The notes under the pieces were generated by a model. That model did not search any database. It worked only from the letters and a program-made list of their open reading frames with translations, and was not told the origin of the DNA. From Phialophora verrucosa (lineage: Eukaryota; Ascomycota; Eurotiomycetes; Chaetothyriales; Herpotrichiellaceae): 64,000 nt of DNA. Within the stretch, counting starts at the first letter, position 1. The number at the start of each line of letters is the position of its first letter. Made by a program: the position numbers and the translations under genes. This document shows positions 1 to 10,741 of this stretch, piece after piece. The stretch is from positions 310,001-374,000 of the forward strand of contig MSED01000005.1 of the NCBI GenBank assembly GCA_002099365.1, given 5' to 3'.

Positions 1-843
1 AGCACACAAACGCAGGGGGAAGAGAAAGCAAAGGGGACTAACCGAAAAGAAGCTGAATATACCCGCCCACATGGCGTAGTTGGGCAATTGTCTCCATCCT
101 CTTTGATGCAGGACGTTGCGCTGGTAGACAATGCCTCCGATGAGATAGACCAGCAGAGCGATGCCCGCAATCAAACCGAAAACTGCTCCGGGGCCTAACG
201 TTCCCTTTTCCTCCGACTGAGTTGTTCCGCCGCAGGCAGATCGGGAGCGAATCTCAAAGACATAGGTACAGTGATCGGGTGAGCCGAGGAAGTTCACAAC
301 CGGCCGACTCGAAAGCAGGGGAGAAGTATCGCAGGCGAAGGTCAGAAGGGTAGACTTCCGTCTTTGGCTGGTCTTCTTGACAGCCAAATCATCGTCGATG
401 GGATCACCGTCCTCGTCGAGTTCGGGACACGGTGAGCCCATGGTGTAGTTCAACAGCAGCTTCTTGCCGCGGAAAAGCAGTTGGTCATTTGCTTGTCCAA
501 TGCTGTAAATATCTCCTCGATGGTCCTTGTAAAAAGCCGAAATATTTTTCTGACGGCTTGTGGGAACTCCCTCAACGTCTTCTAATGACTCGACAACGGG
601 CCCACACAAGTTGAGTGTGAAATTTGCAGGGTAGTCGTAGCCTTTGGCATGATAGGATTCATTGCTTGCGGCTTGGTATTTCGTGCCTTCAGGAGTCAAT
701 TGCAACGGGCGCAGGTCGAAGAATGAGCCGGTGGAGGGAGAGAGGATGGTACATGGCTTCGGTGGGGGTTTTGCGTCGGTTATAGCGAAACTTGGAGGTA
801 ATGATGAGACGAGGAGGATCAAGAGCGATGTCGAGAGATACAT
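1..843 (-). CDS. ATG27/mannose-6-phosphate-receptor-type membrane protein, 3' end off the window
   Basis: The minus-strand reading frame opens at the ATG at 841-843 and stays open for 267 codons to 43, where a GTTAGT donor begins an intron that runs off the left edge, so the C-terminus is missing. Visible parts are an N-terminal signal peptide (hydrophobic run LLILLV, then SFA), a luminal region with paired cysteines and NFT/NIS/NYT glycosylation sites, one transmembrane segment near residues 230-252, and a cytosolic start with GWRQLPNY. That juxtamembrane motif and the Cys pattern resemble the fungal ATG27/MRL1-type receptor families, which sort cargo at Golgi, endosome and vacuole. I cannot separate Atg27 from an Mrl1-like receptor without the tail. 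The gene diverges from ERG24 across 670 bp. Confidence 0.6.
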   Translation of the reverse strand, partial: MYLSTSLLILLVSSLPPSFAITDAKPPPKPCTILSPSTGSFFDLRPLQLTPEGTKYQAASNESYHAKGYDYPANFTLNLCGPVVESLEDVEGVPTSRQKNISAFYKDHRGDIYSIGQANDQLLFRGKKLLLNYTMGSPCPELDEDGDPIDDDLAVKKTSQRRKSTLLTFACDTSPLLSSRPVVNFLGSPDHCTYVFEIRSRSACGGTTQSEEKGTLGPGAVFGLIAGIALLVYLIGGIVYQRNVLHQRGWRQLPNYAMWAGIFSFFSVSPLCFLFPLRLCA

Positions 844-1513
844 GGGGGCGTCGTGCTTGGGATGAGGGCTCTCAAGTACCAGACAAAGATAATGAGCGAA
901 AGTGTCGGAGACGGCGCAAGCAAGTAAATGCAGCACCCGTGATACTGGATTCGCGTTGGAAGATGGATTGAGATGAGGGCGACGTGAAGGAAAAGGGACA
1001 CATTGAGGGAAGCCTAAATGTTCAATCACAACTTTTGTACGGCAACTAGCCTGCGAGATTTACCGCAGGAGAAGAGATGTGTTCCTGCAGCTGCAAGGCA
1101 GGGGGCTTCTCGGCTGAGGCTCGTACTCTTTTCAACATAACAATTCCTCCGGAGCCTCGGACCTCAGAATTCATCACTCGCTCACAGTAGACCTCGCTTT
1201 GGGACGTATAATGTTTGTTGTGCATACTCCGTACCATGGCGTATGACCTCTTCGCCTCCAAGGTAAGATTCCGCTTGACGCGACGCAGGCCTTCCGAGAC
1301 GCGCGATGGCGACGTACGATGATGATCTCATTCGGGTGGTGCGTCTCCGTCTCCGGCAACTCACTTTTGGTTCGCACTCGATTTCATCGACAGATGTAAA
1401 AAGCACTGTCGTGCACATTTCTCTCTCATGTCACTCGTTTGACCCTTCTGCATTTCGTTCAATGAGTTGCACCCGCTGACGACCGCCCTCTTGTATTACT
1501 TCACATCGCAAAC
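844..1513. promoter_or_regulatory. Divergent intergenic region between ATG27-like gene and ERG24
   Basis: These 670 bp separate two start codons pointing away from each other, so the region must hold both promoters. By eye I find no clear sterol regulatory element for ERG24, and the short ORFs inside have no recognisable product. Confidence 0.5.
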
Positions 1514-3048
1514 ATGACGTTCGTGACAAGTTCAAAACGCAACACCCATGCGGAAGAAAAGCATGAGTACGAATTCTTTGGTCCGTGAGTATTGTGATTC
1601 TCCCTTCAATCTGCGATGCCTTGCTGATACTCGACAGACCTGGCGCCGCCGCAATTGTATTCCTTCTGCCCCTAGTGGTCTATGCCACTGTCTTTCTCTG
1701 CAACGATGTTTCCGGCTGCCCTGCGCCCGCCCTCCTCGACCCCAAGACATTGACTCTTGAGAAGCTGAAGAAACAAACACCATGGCCTGAGAACGGAATT
1801 GCAGGTCTGTTTGATCTTGAAGTCACTCTATGGGTTTTGGCATATTATGCTCTCAGTCTTGCTCTGCAACTATTCCTGCCTGGCGAAGAAGTGGACGGCA
1901 CCACGCTCGGCACAGGAGGAAGGCATCATTATAAGTTCAATTCCTTCAACTCGGCCCTCCTCATCCTTGCTGGTCTTGCTGTCGGAACTGCCCTTCAAGG
2001 CGCGGATTTTGTGGTGTGGACCTACATCTGGGACAACCTGCCTCAGGTCCTCACAGCGAACCTCCTGATCGCCTACGCCCAAGCAATCTACGTCTACCTG
2101 GCGTCATTCTCAGTCCCTCACCCCGGGCAGCCCAACCCCGAGCACCGCGAGCTTGCTAAAGGTGGGCATACTGGGAACATGCTTTATGACTTCTTCATTG
2201 GCCGCGAACTCAACCCGAGGATCACAGTCCCAACATGGATTCCAATTGCTGGAGGGCAAGTCATTGACATCAAAGTTTTCAACGAAATGAGACCAGGTTT
2301 ACTCAACTGGGTTATACTCGACCTGGCATTTGTTGCTCATCAGTACAAGACCTATGGATATGTGACCGACTCTATCCTTTTGGTGACTTTCTTTCAGGCA
2401 CTATATGTCATGGACGCCCTGTACATGGAGCCAGCCATTATGACCACGATTGATGTTACGACCGACGGGTTTGGTTTCATGCTCGCCTTCGGCGATCTGA
2501 CCTGGGTACCTTTCATTTATAGCATGCAAACCCGATACCTTGCCGTGTACCCATTGTCTCTTGGTATTACCGGCATCGCCGGTGTCTTGGCGGTTCAAGC
2601 TCTGGGTTACTATATTTTCCGGGGTGCCAACAACGAAAAGAACCGCTTCCGTACCAATCCAGAGGACCCTCGCGTTTCGCACTTGGAGACAATGACCACC
2701 GAGTCCGGCTCGAAGCTGCTTGTATCCGGCTGGTGGGGCACCGCTCGACATATCAATTACCTTGGTGACTGGATCATGTCCTGGAGCTATTCGCTTCCAA
2801 CTGGCGTGGCCGGATATATTATCAACAAATATCAGAATCCTGTTACGGGTAACACAACTAGAGAAGTCGTCCAAGGGGATGCACGTGGCTGGGGAGTCAT
2901 ATTCAGCTATTTCTATGTCATATACTTTGGCGTATTACTGGTGCACAGACAGCTCAGAGACGAAGAAAAGTGTCGGAAGAAGTATGGGAAAGATTGGGAA
3001 CGCTACTGCAAGCGAGTCGAGTCGAGAATCATTCCAGGCATCTACTAG
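1514..3048 (+). CDS. ERG24: Delta(14)-sterol reductase (ERG24)
   Basis: The product reduces the C14-C15 double bond left after lanosterol/eburicol 14-demethylation in ergosterol synthesis, as a multi-pass ER membrane protein using NADPH. I place the start at ATG 1514. Exon 1 (1514-1584) encodes a short polar N-terminus ending EYEFFGP. A 53-nt intron (1585-1637, GTGAGT...CAG) follows, and exon 2 (1638-3048) restores the frame into the conserved VFLCNDVSGCPAP stretch, giving 493 aa. The family signature near the C-terminus is clear: LLVSGWWGTARHINYLGDW, then ARGWG, and the terminal RIIPGIY. FGDLTWVPFIYS favours ERG24 over ERG4. A frame beginning at GTG 1585 is longer-looking but starts inside the intron. 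No break is seen. Confidence 0.92.
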
Positions 3049-3851
3049 CCAGCGCAGTGGCACCGTCAGCCTCTTTCTGCTGTCTCGCTGTGTTTGGCGG
3101 TCTGAAAATTATTCAGATCTGGATTGGATCTTTTTGTGTCCGCCGCCGGAGCGTATTTGTTAGAAAGCGAGGGCATTGTACAGGAGGGGAGATGGCAACC
3201 CTTCTTTGGTCCAAAGACTCCGAGCGGCGGCAAGTACCTACATGAGTCCCCTTGCAAGGCTTCAAGACTTCCCCCGACATGCGAGTTGGCGCTTCCTATT
3301 TCTTCGGATTCCAGTTTGCTCCAACCATCTTCGTGTCTTGCGGTCAGGAGCACTGTCAAGCCACGCCTGGACCGCAGTTCTTGGGAGCTTCAGCCCGCCT
3401 ATCGACCCTGGTCCTGAGGAAAGTCGTTTGCCATCTCGCAGCAGGCCCTTCCTCTAGCGGCTCGCTCGATGTCCAGAAACTCATCTGCCAATATAATCAG
3501 ACTTCCGCCGCTCGCGTCGAAGCTTTTTGTCTCCACCGCCTGGGCTAGGCCACGCGCTTCACCAATCTCCATGCGCTTGCCAAGCAGATGTTCGGTCATT
3601 ATCGAGCAATCCTAACCACGTACAGACAATGGATTGGTCCAATGAGGAAAGATGGGGTAGGGAGATTCCCCAGGTTTTGACTAGGGTAGCTGCCCCGGAA
3701 ACCCTGGCCATGCTCTCCACTTTACCCCGATTCTTTGATACAGATATTAGCTGCTGGGACTCGCGTTGAGGTTGAACGCGTCGAGGGAGGCCTTCGTCGT
3801 TGAACATCCCGATCGCCCAGTTCGAAGCATACTCAGGGCCACAACGCAATC
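3049..3851. other. Intergenic, no gene seen
   Basis: About 800 bp between ERG24 and an MFS transporter on the same strand. Several overlapping frames of 60-98 codons exist on both strands, but none has family motifs or splice support. It presumably holds the ERG24 3' UTR and the transporter promoter. Confidence 0.5.
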
Positions 3852-5664
3852 ATGGGTTTAGGTGTGCTTGAGGCAAACACCACCGCGCACGTTCCGGGAA
3901 CGGTTCTCCTGGACCAGCAGGCTGCTCATTCTGAGGATCAGACTGGGCGCTTGAAACATGGAACAGGCAGCAATTCCCACATTGTTTTGTCACCACAGCC
4001 ATCCGAAGACCCTAATGACCCGTTGAATTGGTCATCCCTCAAGAAGCATATCGTGCTGGGCGTCATCTTCTTCGGGGTCATCATTATCGGTGTGATACCG
4101 GTGAGGAATCTGCTTCAGACGCAGTCTCGTCCATCCGGCTGACTGGCTTTCTAGGGGCCGCTCTTGAACGCCGGCATCATCCAAATCTCTCTCGACCTCA
4201 ACCGGTCGCCCACTGATGTTGCCAAACTCTCCGGCTACTGTATTCTCGCCACAGGCGCCATGGGTCCATTTGCGTCTGCCTTGGGTCGCAAATATGGCAA
4301 ACGACCCATGTACGTCTTTTCCTCGCTCATTGGGACGATCGGTATCATTGTGTCCGAGGCCGCCACCGGCTACAACACCCTGCTGGCTGGTCGAGTCCTT
4401 CAAGGCATTGGCATTGCTGCGTACGAATCCCTCGCCGTCTCATCAATCGGAGATATCTTCTTTGTTCATGAGAGAGGTCCAAGAGTTGCCGTTGTGATCT
4501 TCCTGTTGGCTGCCATCTCTAACGGGATTTCCATTATTGCCGGAGTCATCACTGAGCACCTTGGCTGGCAATACAACTTCCACATCTACATTCCTTTCGC
4601 GGCCCTCCAAACAATTGCAGTCATCCTGTATTGTCCGGAGACGATGTACCGCCGCAAAGCCATCTACGAGACCGATACGGCCGGGTCAGATGAAAACCTG
4701 GAGAAACTCGCCAAAATCGAGTCTGCTGCCGCGCACCATATTGAGAGACATGGGGAGAAGGCTGGTGAAGATCTTGAGAAGACAATGACTACCACCTCTC
4801 AAGCATCCATCCATTCGGTCCCACCCAAAAAGACGTGGTTCCAAGAGCTCGCCATCTACAATGGCACCTTCGTGGATGACTCGGTATTTAAAATGGCCAT
4901 CGCCTCGGTCGCCATCCTCCTCAACGTGGGGGCTACTTACCAAGTCTTCATGACCGGTATCATTATTGCTTGGTACGTTGCGGTAGCCATCTTATCCGGG
5001 GTTATTTTCGCGTCGCCGCCCTACCTCCTGTCCTCGGCTTCCGTGGGATATATGTCGGTTGGCCCCTTCATCGGCGGTCTGATCGGGGCTATCTTCTCGC
5101 TTGTCATCTCTGAGCCGTTGGTTAAATCGATGACAAAGCGCAACAAGGGTGTCTACGAGCCCGAATTTGCTCTCCTGCCGGTCAGTCTGGGAGGTGCCTG
5201 CTCTGTTGCAGGTCTCATTGGCTGGGGCTACGCTGTCAGTGAATTCAAGAGCATCTACCTCGTCTGCTTCATCTGGGCTGTCATTCTCTTTGGCATGACC
5301 GTCGTCGCGAGCTTTGCGACCCAATGGGCTCTTGACGCCTACAGACAGAACAGCACTGAGTTGTTTATCATGAACATGTGAGTTTGCCTTGTCCAGAATC
5401 TTGGGTAGCATCTTCTAACGCTTGCTCTGCAGGGTCTTCAAGAACTTCTTCTTCTACGGTCTAACCAACTACGTAATCGATTGGTACTCTACGCAAGGCG
5501 CTGTCGACATGGCAGGCACCATGGCTGGAATCACTGGATTCCTGTGTCTCCTTGCTATTCCGATGTATATCTATGGCAAGAGGTACCGATACTTTTGGCA
5601 CAAGCATAACGCGTTGAAGTGGCTGCACCTGGAGACGGATCATGCGGGAGCTGAAGGAGGCTAA
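3852..5664 (+). CDS. MFS transporter (DHA1-like)
   Basis: A 567-aa major facilitator protein of the drug:H+ antiporter type. Three exons close in frame: 3852-4100, 4155-5377 and 5433-5664, with introns of 54 and 55 nt. The cytosolic N-terminus carries DPNDPLNWSSLKKH just before TM1, a hallmark of fungal DHA1 proteins. The TM2-3 loop has GRKYGKRP (about residues 127-134), the family's motif A. A polar central loop near 4680-4840 separates the two six-helix halves. It lies at the left end of the enzyme block that includes the SDR, CoA ligase, racemase and P450s, so it could export or import that pathway's compound. Its substrate cannot be read from sequence. The downstream SDR converges on it, with 213 bp between the stops. 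Confidence 0.85.
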
Positions 5665-5877
5665 ATGGAGAGGTGTTGAGCTTGAAGCAGGCCCGCGGCC
5701 ATGCATGAAGTGTACCAGAGCAACGCCAGGAACCAGATATCCGAAGAGCGGATGATTGGATTGTCCTTTCGCCGTCAAGCATGTATCTGTAAGCTTTATC
5801 CATCAGCCGATGCGTACCCTCCTTTGGACCTTTTCATGAAGACCTCGGGTCTCATCTCTCTCGTATTGGCTTTGAGA

Positions 5878-7248
5878 CTATGGCTCATTCTCATACCCAT
5901 CCAAAAACTGCATCTTCAGGGTATATCTCCCTTCCTGCTGTAACTTCTCCCGTCCATAGGCCTTCACGCGTTCGATATCCTGCCGACAGTCCCAATACAT
6001 CCCTCTCAACTCCTTTGCCTTGCCCGCTGCAAGATAGGTGACGGTGGCACCGCAGAGTTCAGGCGGATCTTTGAACAAAGCTTGAAAATCCGTCCCATGC
6101 TGTGTAAGGGCGGGATACTTGTCAAGGAGTTCTTCCCGTATCTCCTCTGCCCATTGAAGGTCGGGGGTTAGCATCTTTTCCTCACGCGGAAGGGAACGAG
6201 ACTGGACGCACTCTTCGCCATGGCAGTAGGCACACCTCCAGGATGCAGAGCATAAAGCTGGATTCCGTCGCCCAGTCCATCCAGCTCGACCTCCTCCTGC
6301 AGCGTGCTCGTCGCGCGTGCAACCGCCGCTTTCGAGCTGTTATACCCCACTGCGAAGGGGAAGTCGACCGTGGCGGCGCGGGACGCGATGTTGATGATGA
6401 CGCCGGACTTGCGTTCTCGGAATTTCGGCAGAATGTACCAGCTTGTCACCATGGTCTGTGAGACGCAGGGAAGAAGTGTCAGCTTCATTGTTCAGGACGG
6501 GGGAGGTGACACGGGAGATGCGTGCCGTGGCAAGACGTACGCTCTTGAAGTTGATCTCAATGGTGCGCCAGAAATCTTCAAAGGATTCCATCCATTGAGG
6601 TTTCCCGGGGGAGACACCCGCGTTGTTGACGAGAATGCTGTGCGTGCTGTTAGTTCGTGGTCGTCGACGTTTCATCCCACCGTCCTGTGGTGCCGCCAAC
6701 CTCGCTCGTTCGGTACAGGTAGATTATTAGATAAATCAATCATAATACTCACTCGATCTCTCCCAGCTCGGTCTCGGCGCGCTTCACCGCGCCTCTCAAT
6801 GCTTCCACGTCGGTGACATCGACGACATAAGTCTTGACGCGGGCGCCGTGCTCCTCACACAGCCTCGTCGTCTCACGTAGTTCGTCTTCCAATCTGTCCA
6901 GGACGGCAATGCTCGCCCCGGAGATGGCGAGTTTGACGCATATTGCGCGGCCGATGCCTAGAATTTGAAGTGTATCAGTGCTGAAATTGGCATTGAGATT
7001 GATTTTGATATCAGCTTGGAACCGGATTGAAAATCACAGAGTCCACTGAGTACAAGCTTCCACAGGACACCACGGCAAGGCGCCTGAGGCCCCTTCCATC
7101 GACTTCATTAATTACACTCACCTCTCGCACCGCCCGTCACAAGTGCGACCTTGCCACTATTGATGCCTCGTAGCTTCTCGTCCGTGATGGGCCCATATTG
7201 CGCGTGGTTCAGCGGAATCGCCGAGACAGGGAACTTGGTCGGATCCAT
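5878..7248 (-). CDS. Short-chain dehydrogenase/reductase with an apparent frameshift
   Basis: A classical NAD(P)-dependent SDR. Exons on the minus strand: 7122-7248, 6753-6958, 6541-6637, 6186-6455 and 5878-6144. The Rossmann motif TGGARGIG spans the first junction, followed by NNAG and the active-site YNSSK with an upstream Ser; the C-terminal part has PELCG and KELRG typical of this fungal subgroup. The exons sum to 967 nt, one more than a multiple of three. The frame breaks near 6897-6903: the sequence before reads SIAVL and the sequence after reads DRLEDELRETT in another frame. Removing one base would give 321 aa. The last intron is only 41 nt. This is either a sequence error or an inactivated gene. 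It sits between two MFS genes in the cluster. Confidence 0.75.
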
Positions 7249-8141
7249 GTTTGGGTTACTGCGACACAGGGGTATGATTCTCTCTGTACGAAACAAAAGG
7301 CACTACGCACTGCACTGCACTGTAGGTAAGGTTAGAGCGGGACCCCACATGCGTTTTGTTGCTTTATGCAGTTCGTAGCACAGAAATAAGGATGCTCGTG
7401 ACCTGATACGTACACTACACTATCTCTGCGTGTGCCTACTCATATTTCTAAGGAGCGTCGTGGGCCGCCCCTCCCCCCTCCCTCGTTGGAAAACATGGGG
7501 GACAAGTGTTGCGGGGACGAGCATGCCTGTAGGGGAGGGGAGGAGGAGGAGGCGCGGGGATAGAAGAATCCCCGGGGCCTGGGGGAACGGGGGCGGGGGG
7601 TGGGGACAGGGGAAGGCAACGTGGCTGGCTCCCACACCTTTCGCTGGAAGGGATTCGTGCATTGCCCTCGCCAACATCGCTCTCCCAGGGGAATACATAA
7701 GACAGAAACGGGGGGATCGGTTTCTCCAAAGCACCTACTCGTACACGATCTAGGTGGGGGTCCAGTCAGGTTCCCGTACCGTAATATCGCAGGACTTACT
7801 CGCTAGTTTATTGTGTACTCGTACTTTGTACTTTTGGCTCGATTCGAAGCAGTGGCGCCTATGTGGATGTGGAGTTAGGCACATGGAGACGAGCTGATTC
7901 CTGCAGCGTGCCGTTTATGGTCGGGGACAAGGACAAACGAATGCAGTCAAGCTTGACATGATGACACGTTGATGGGAAGAATGCTTAACTCGTGGCACCA
8001 GCTTCCAAATTCCCTACGGGAGGTGTATTCGCAGGGACGATAGACGCCGGACGCTCAGCCGACAACACAAACTCGTCCTGTCCAACGCATCCAGTTCGAA
8101 TAATATCGCAAATCCGACGACAGTACTCCGTACGGCTGCAT
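7249..8141. promoter_or_regulatory. Intergenic region upstream of the SDR, with a G-rich tract
   Basis: The SDR promoter lies here, and the neighbouring MFS gene ends at 8142. The stretch 7531-7613 is extremely purine/G rich on the plus strand. No coding frame is convincing: the roughly 100-codon frames near 7420-7750 are low-complexity products of this tract. Confidence 0.5.
7574..7612 (+). other. Predicted G-quadruplex motif
   Basis: Six runs of 4-6 guanines (7574-7577, 7581-7585, 7589-7593, 7595-7600, 7602-7605, 7609-7612) are separated by loops of 1-3 bases, matching the G3+N1-7 quadruplex rule with runs to spare. It lies about 330 bp upstream of the SDR start codon, on the strand opposite that gene's sense strand. 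Confidence 0.75.
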
Positions 8142-9871
8142 TCAACTGGTAAACTTACTCCTCGCCCGCAGCCACCCCCCAAAGTAATACAGCCCATACA
8201 TGCCGGCGACACCCACGCCAGAAAGACCCGCAATGACGGTGACGCCCTTCCCGACGCCCAGATCGACGTACATGGAGTGCGAGAATTGGACGAACCCCGC
8301 GGCCATGATGGAGCGGACGAAGTCGTTGGCCGCGAACAGCGAGGCCACATACTTGGGGTACGCGAGCGCCACGTAGCAGATGATGCTCTGGAACATGCAG
8401 AAGCTTCCCGCCGCCCAGATGTTGATGCCGATCGTGGGGACGATCCAGTGGACATCCGCACGCGCGGTCCAGGCGAAGAGCAACAGGCCCGCCGGGGGCC
8501 CCCAGACGCCGCAGAGGCCCGGGCGCAGCCATTCTTCCTGCTCGACAGGCTTGCCCTTGTCGGCGTCGTATTTCCGCGCGTGCGGGATGAACCACGAGCG
8601 GAGGTACACGTAGTATGCGGCCAGGCCGACGATGCAGCCGGTCATCAGGCCGAGGAAGACCAAGCCCAGCTCACCGAGGGTCATGCCGTACGCGCCCAGA
8701 TAGACGATGGGGAAGGCCTCGAAGAAGGAATAGTACGTGGCGTAGACGAGGCCGCCGTAGAGGGCTGCGTACAGGACGGCGGGATCCTTCATCGTGATCT
8801 CCAGCGGCCGAATCAGGGCTTCGAACAGGACCTTGCTGAATGGAGTGGGCCGCAGTTCGGTTTCCGTCCGGTACTCGTATCGGTGGGCCTGGCCTGTCGC
8901 GTTGCGGAGCCGTTCTGCTCGACGGAGGAGAATGGTGCCCGGATATGTCTCCGGAAGGAAGGGCAGCAGGCACAAGATGATCCCGGACATGATGACGACT
9001 TCGTATAGGGGCCATCGCCAGTTGTCAGACACGGCGTACCCTGCGATCAGCGGGCCGATGGCCGGGCCGCAGTACATGGCGGCAATCCACCACACATACC
9101 CGTACGGGGCACTGTAGATGTCGTAGATGTCTTCGATGGACGCTGCACCGCTGGCTAGAGCAGGACTACCGGCGAGACCCTGCAGCCACCGGAGCACGAT
9201 GATGGCAGGGAAGGAGTCGACAAAGGCGAGGGCGATCGAGACGATGAAGAACGCCGCAAATCCGTACAGGTAGGGCGGGTTCCTGCCGATGCGCGGTATC
9301 TCGCTGATGGGCGACAAGAACATCGGTCCGACGGCGTCTGCGAAGGGGGGGAAACTTAGGTCAGTATCAGACTAGACTGTCGATGATTTCCGGTCCAGTG
9401 AGTGAGGTGGTCGTTCGACTTACATCCGACAACATACATCGACAGGCCCAGACTCGCCACCACGAGCGAGACGTTGTATCGGACCATCATGGCCTCTGCC
9501 GTCGGAGTGACAATCGAGGCCGTGCAGTACACGCAGAAGGTGTACAGGTCGACGACGGTCAATGTCCACATTTTCTTGCCGTGGGGCCAGTTGCGAGGAT
9601 TGTCGGAATCATTCTCCGTAAAGGCCACGACGGCCACAGCGACCTGCGTGTCTGGGCACTGAGACCGTGGGGAAACGTCTTTTTCAATTCCCTTGGGCAG
9701 GATCTTTTCCAGGTCCGTGTCTGAGGCAGAGGCACTCGTTTCGCCGACCGCGGCGGGCATCTGCCCGGGCTTGAAGCCTGGCTGCTCTTCTGGAAACGCG
9801 AGCCATGGCTGCTGGAAACCAAGGAACCGGAGAAATTGCCCCGCGGGGGCTTCTTTGATGTACTCGAGCAT
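8142..9871 (-). CDS. MFS transporter (DHA1-like)
   Basis: A 547-aa major facilitator protein. Exon 1 is 9424-9871 (start at the ATG read from 9871) and exon 2 is 8142-9337, joined by an 86-nt intron with a GTAAGT donor and CGCAG acceptor. The join restores the sequence VVGYAVGPMFLSPISEIP. The following IGRNPPY is the TM2-3 motif A form seen in fungal DHA1 transporters. NPRNWPHGKKMW precedes TM1, and LPETYPG follows TM6. The second half contains several further hydrophobic helices and a basic tail. It differs clearly from the MFS protein at 3852-5664, so the two are not a recent duplication. It points away from the CoA ligase's 3' end and lies within the enzyme cluster; substrate unknown. Confidence 0.87.
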
Positions 9872-10741
9872 GGTTGAGGAGAGACTGTGTCGGTGCTGGA
9901 ACACCTTTCGGTATGCCCGTAGCCCTGTTTATAGTCGCCATCGTGGATCCAGGCCACAGCACAGCGTTTTTGAATCTCAGAGCCATTTCTTCGTCAAGGA
10001 AAGGGATGGATGACACGGGCTTCTCGAGGCTGGCTGAGATTGACGCCGTCCTTCATGCAAGCGGCGTGGATAAACTTATCGACGGCAGAGTCGTCCAGCT
10101 CGTCTCGTCGAAGCGTGTGCACTCATCATTGGCCCGATCAATCTCGAAGCTGGTATCATGAAGCCTGAAAGTTAGAGCCGAGATCGCTGGCGTCTCAAAC
10201 GCTTTCCAAATCGGGAGTACCAGGGAGCAGTAGCCGTCGAGGCTGCGAGCGGCTGGAACAAAGGCGGCTGCGCGCCTAGGCGATGACAAGGCATCTTCAG
10301 CCGGACATCGAAGTGTGTGGCTTGCTTGCCCTCTGTCCCTCTGTGCCTTGGGCGAATCAGGCAGGGCAGCTGAAATGCCCAGCCCGGCGACTGCCCGTGC
10401 CAGCAGCTTCAAGGCTCGGAGGTAGTGCTCCGTAGAGTAACTGTAGTCGCTCGTTTGCGTGGATAGACCAGACGAAAGAAAAGGACAGCTCCAAATGGCT
10501 CCCCAATACATCTGACTCGAGGTGAAGCATCATGCTTTTGGGAATCATCATGCTTACAGACTGCCTGGTTCAAAAGATTCTCCCGAATGAGTGGCCGATT
10601 CGGTGTGTGATATGCCAAGTAAGAAAAGACGCGATAGACAGCGTCGTCGAGAGAAGATCCCACATGTCTGGGCTGTATGTATTTACTTGCGTGCAGTAGT
10701 AACATTGCATCTATGGCCTCTCATGCATTCGGGCTGAGAAG
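9872..10741. other. Intergenic, MFS promoter region; no gene seen
   Basis: 870 bp between the start of the MFS gene (9871) and the end of the CoA ligase (10742), both minus strand. A 152-codon minus frame at 10053-10511 lacks recognisable motifs and I do not call it. Confidence 0.45.

Noticed and set aside
1585..1637. Start of ERG24 at GTG 1585
   Set aside because: The codon is the GT of a consensus intron. Splicing 1585-1637 joins exon 1 from ATG 1514 to the conserved coding sequence in phase.
7992..9008. 338-codon plus-strand frame
   Set aside because: It is antisense to the well-supported MFS transporter at 8142-9871 and shows no family motifs.
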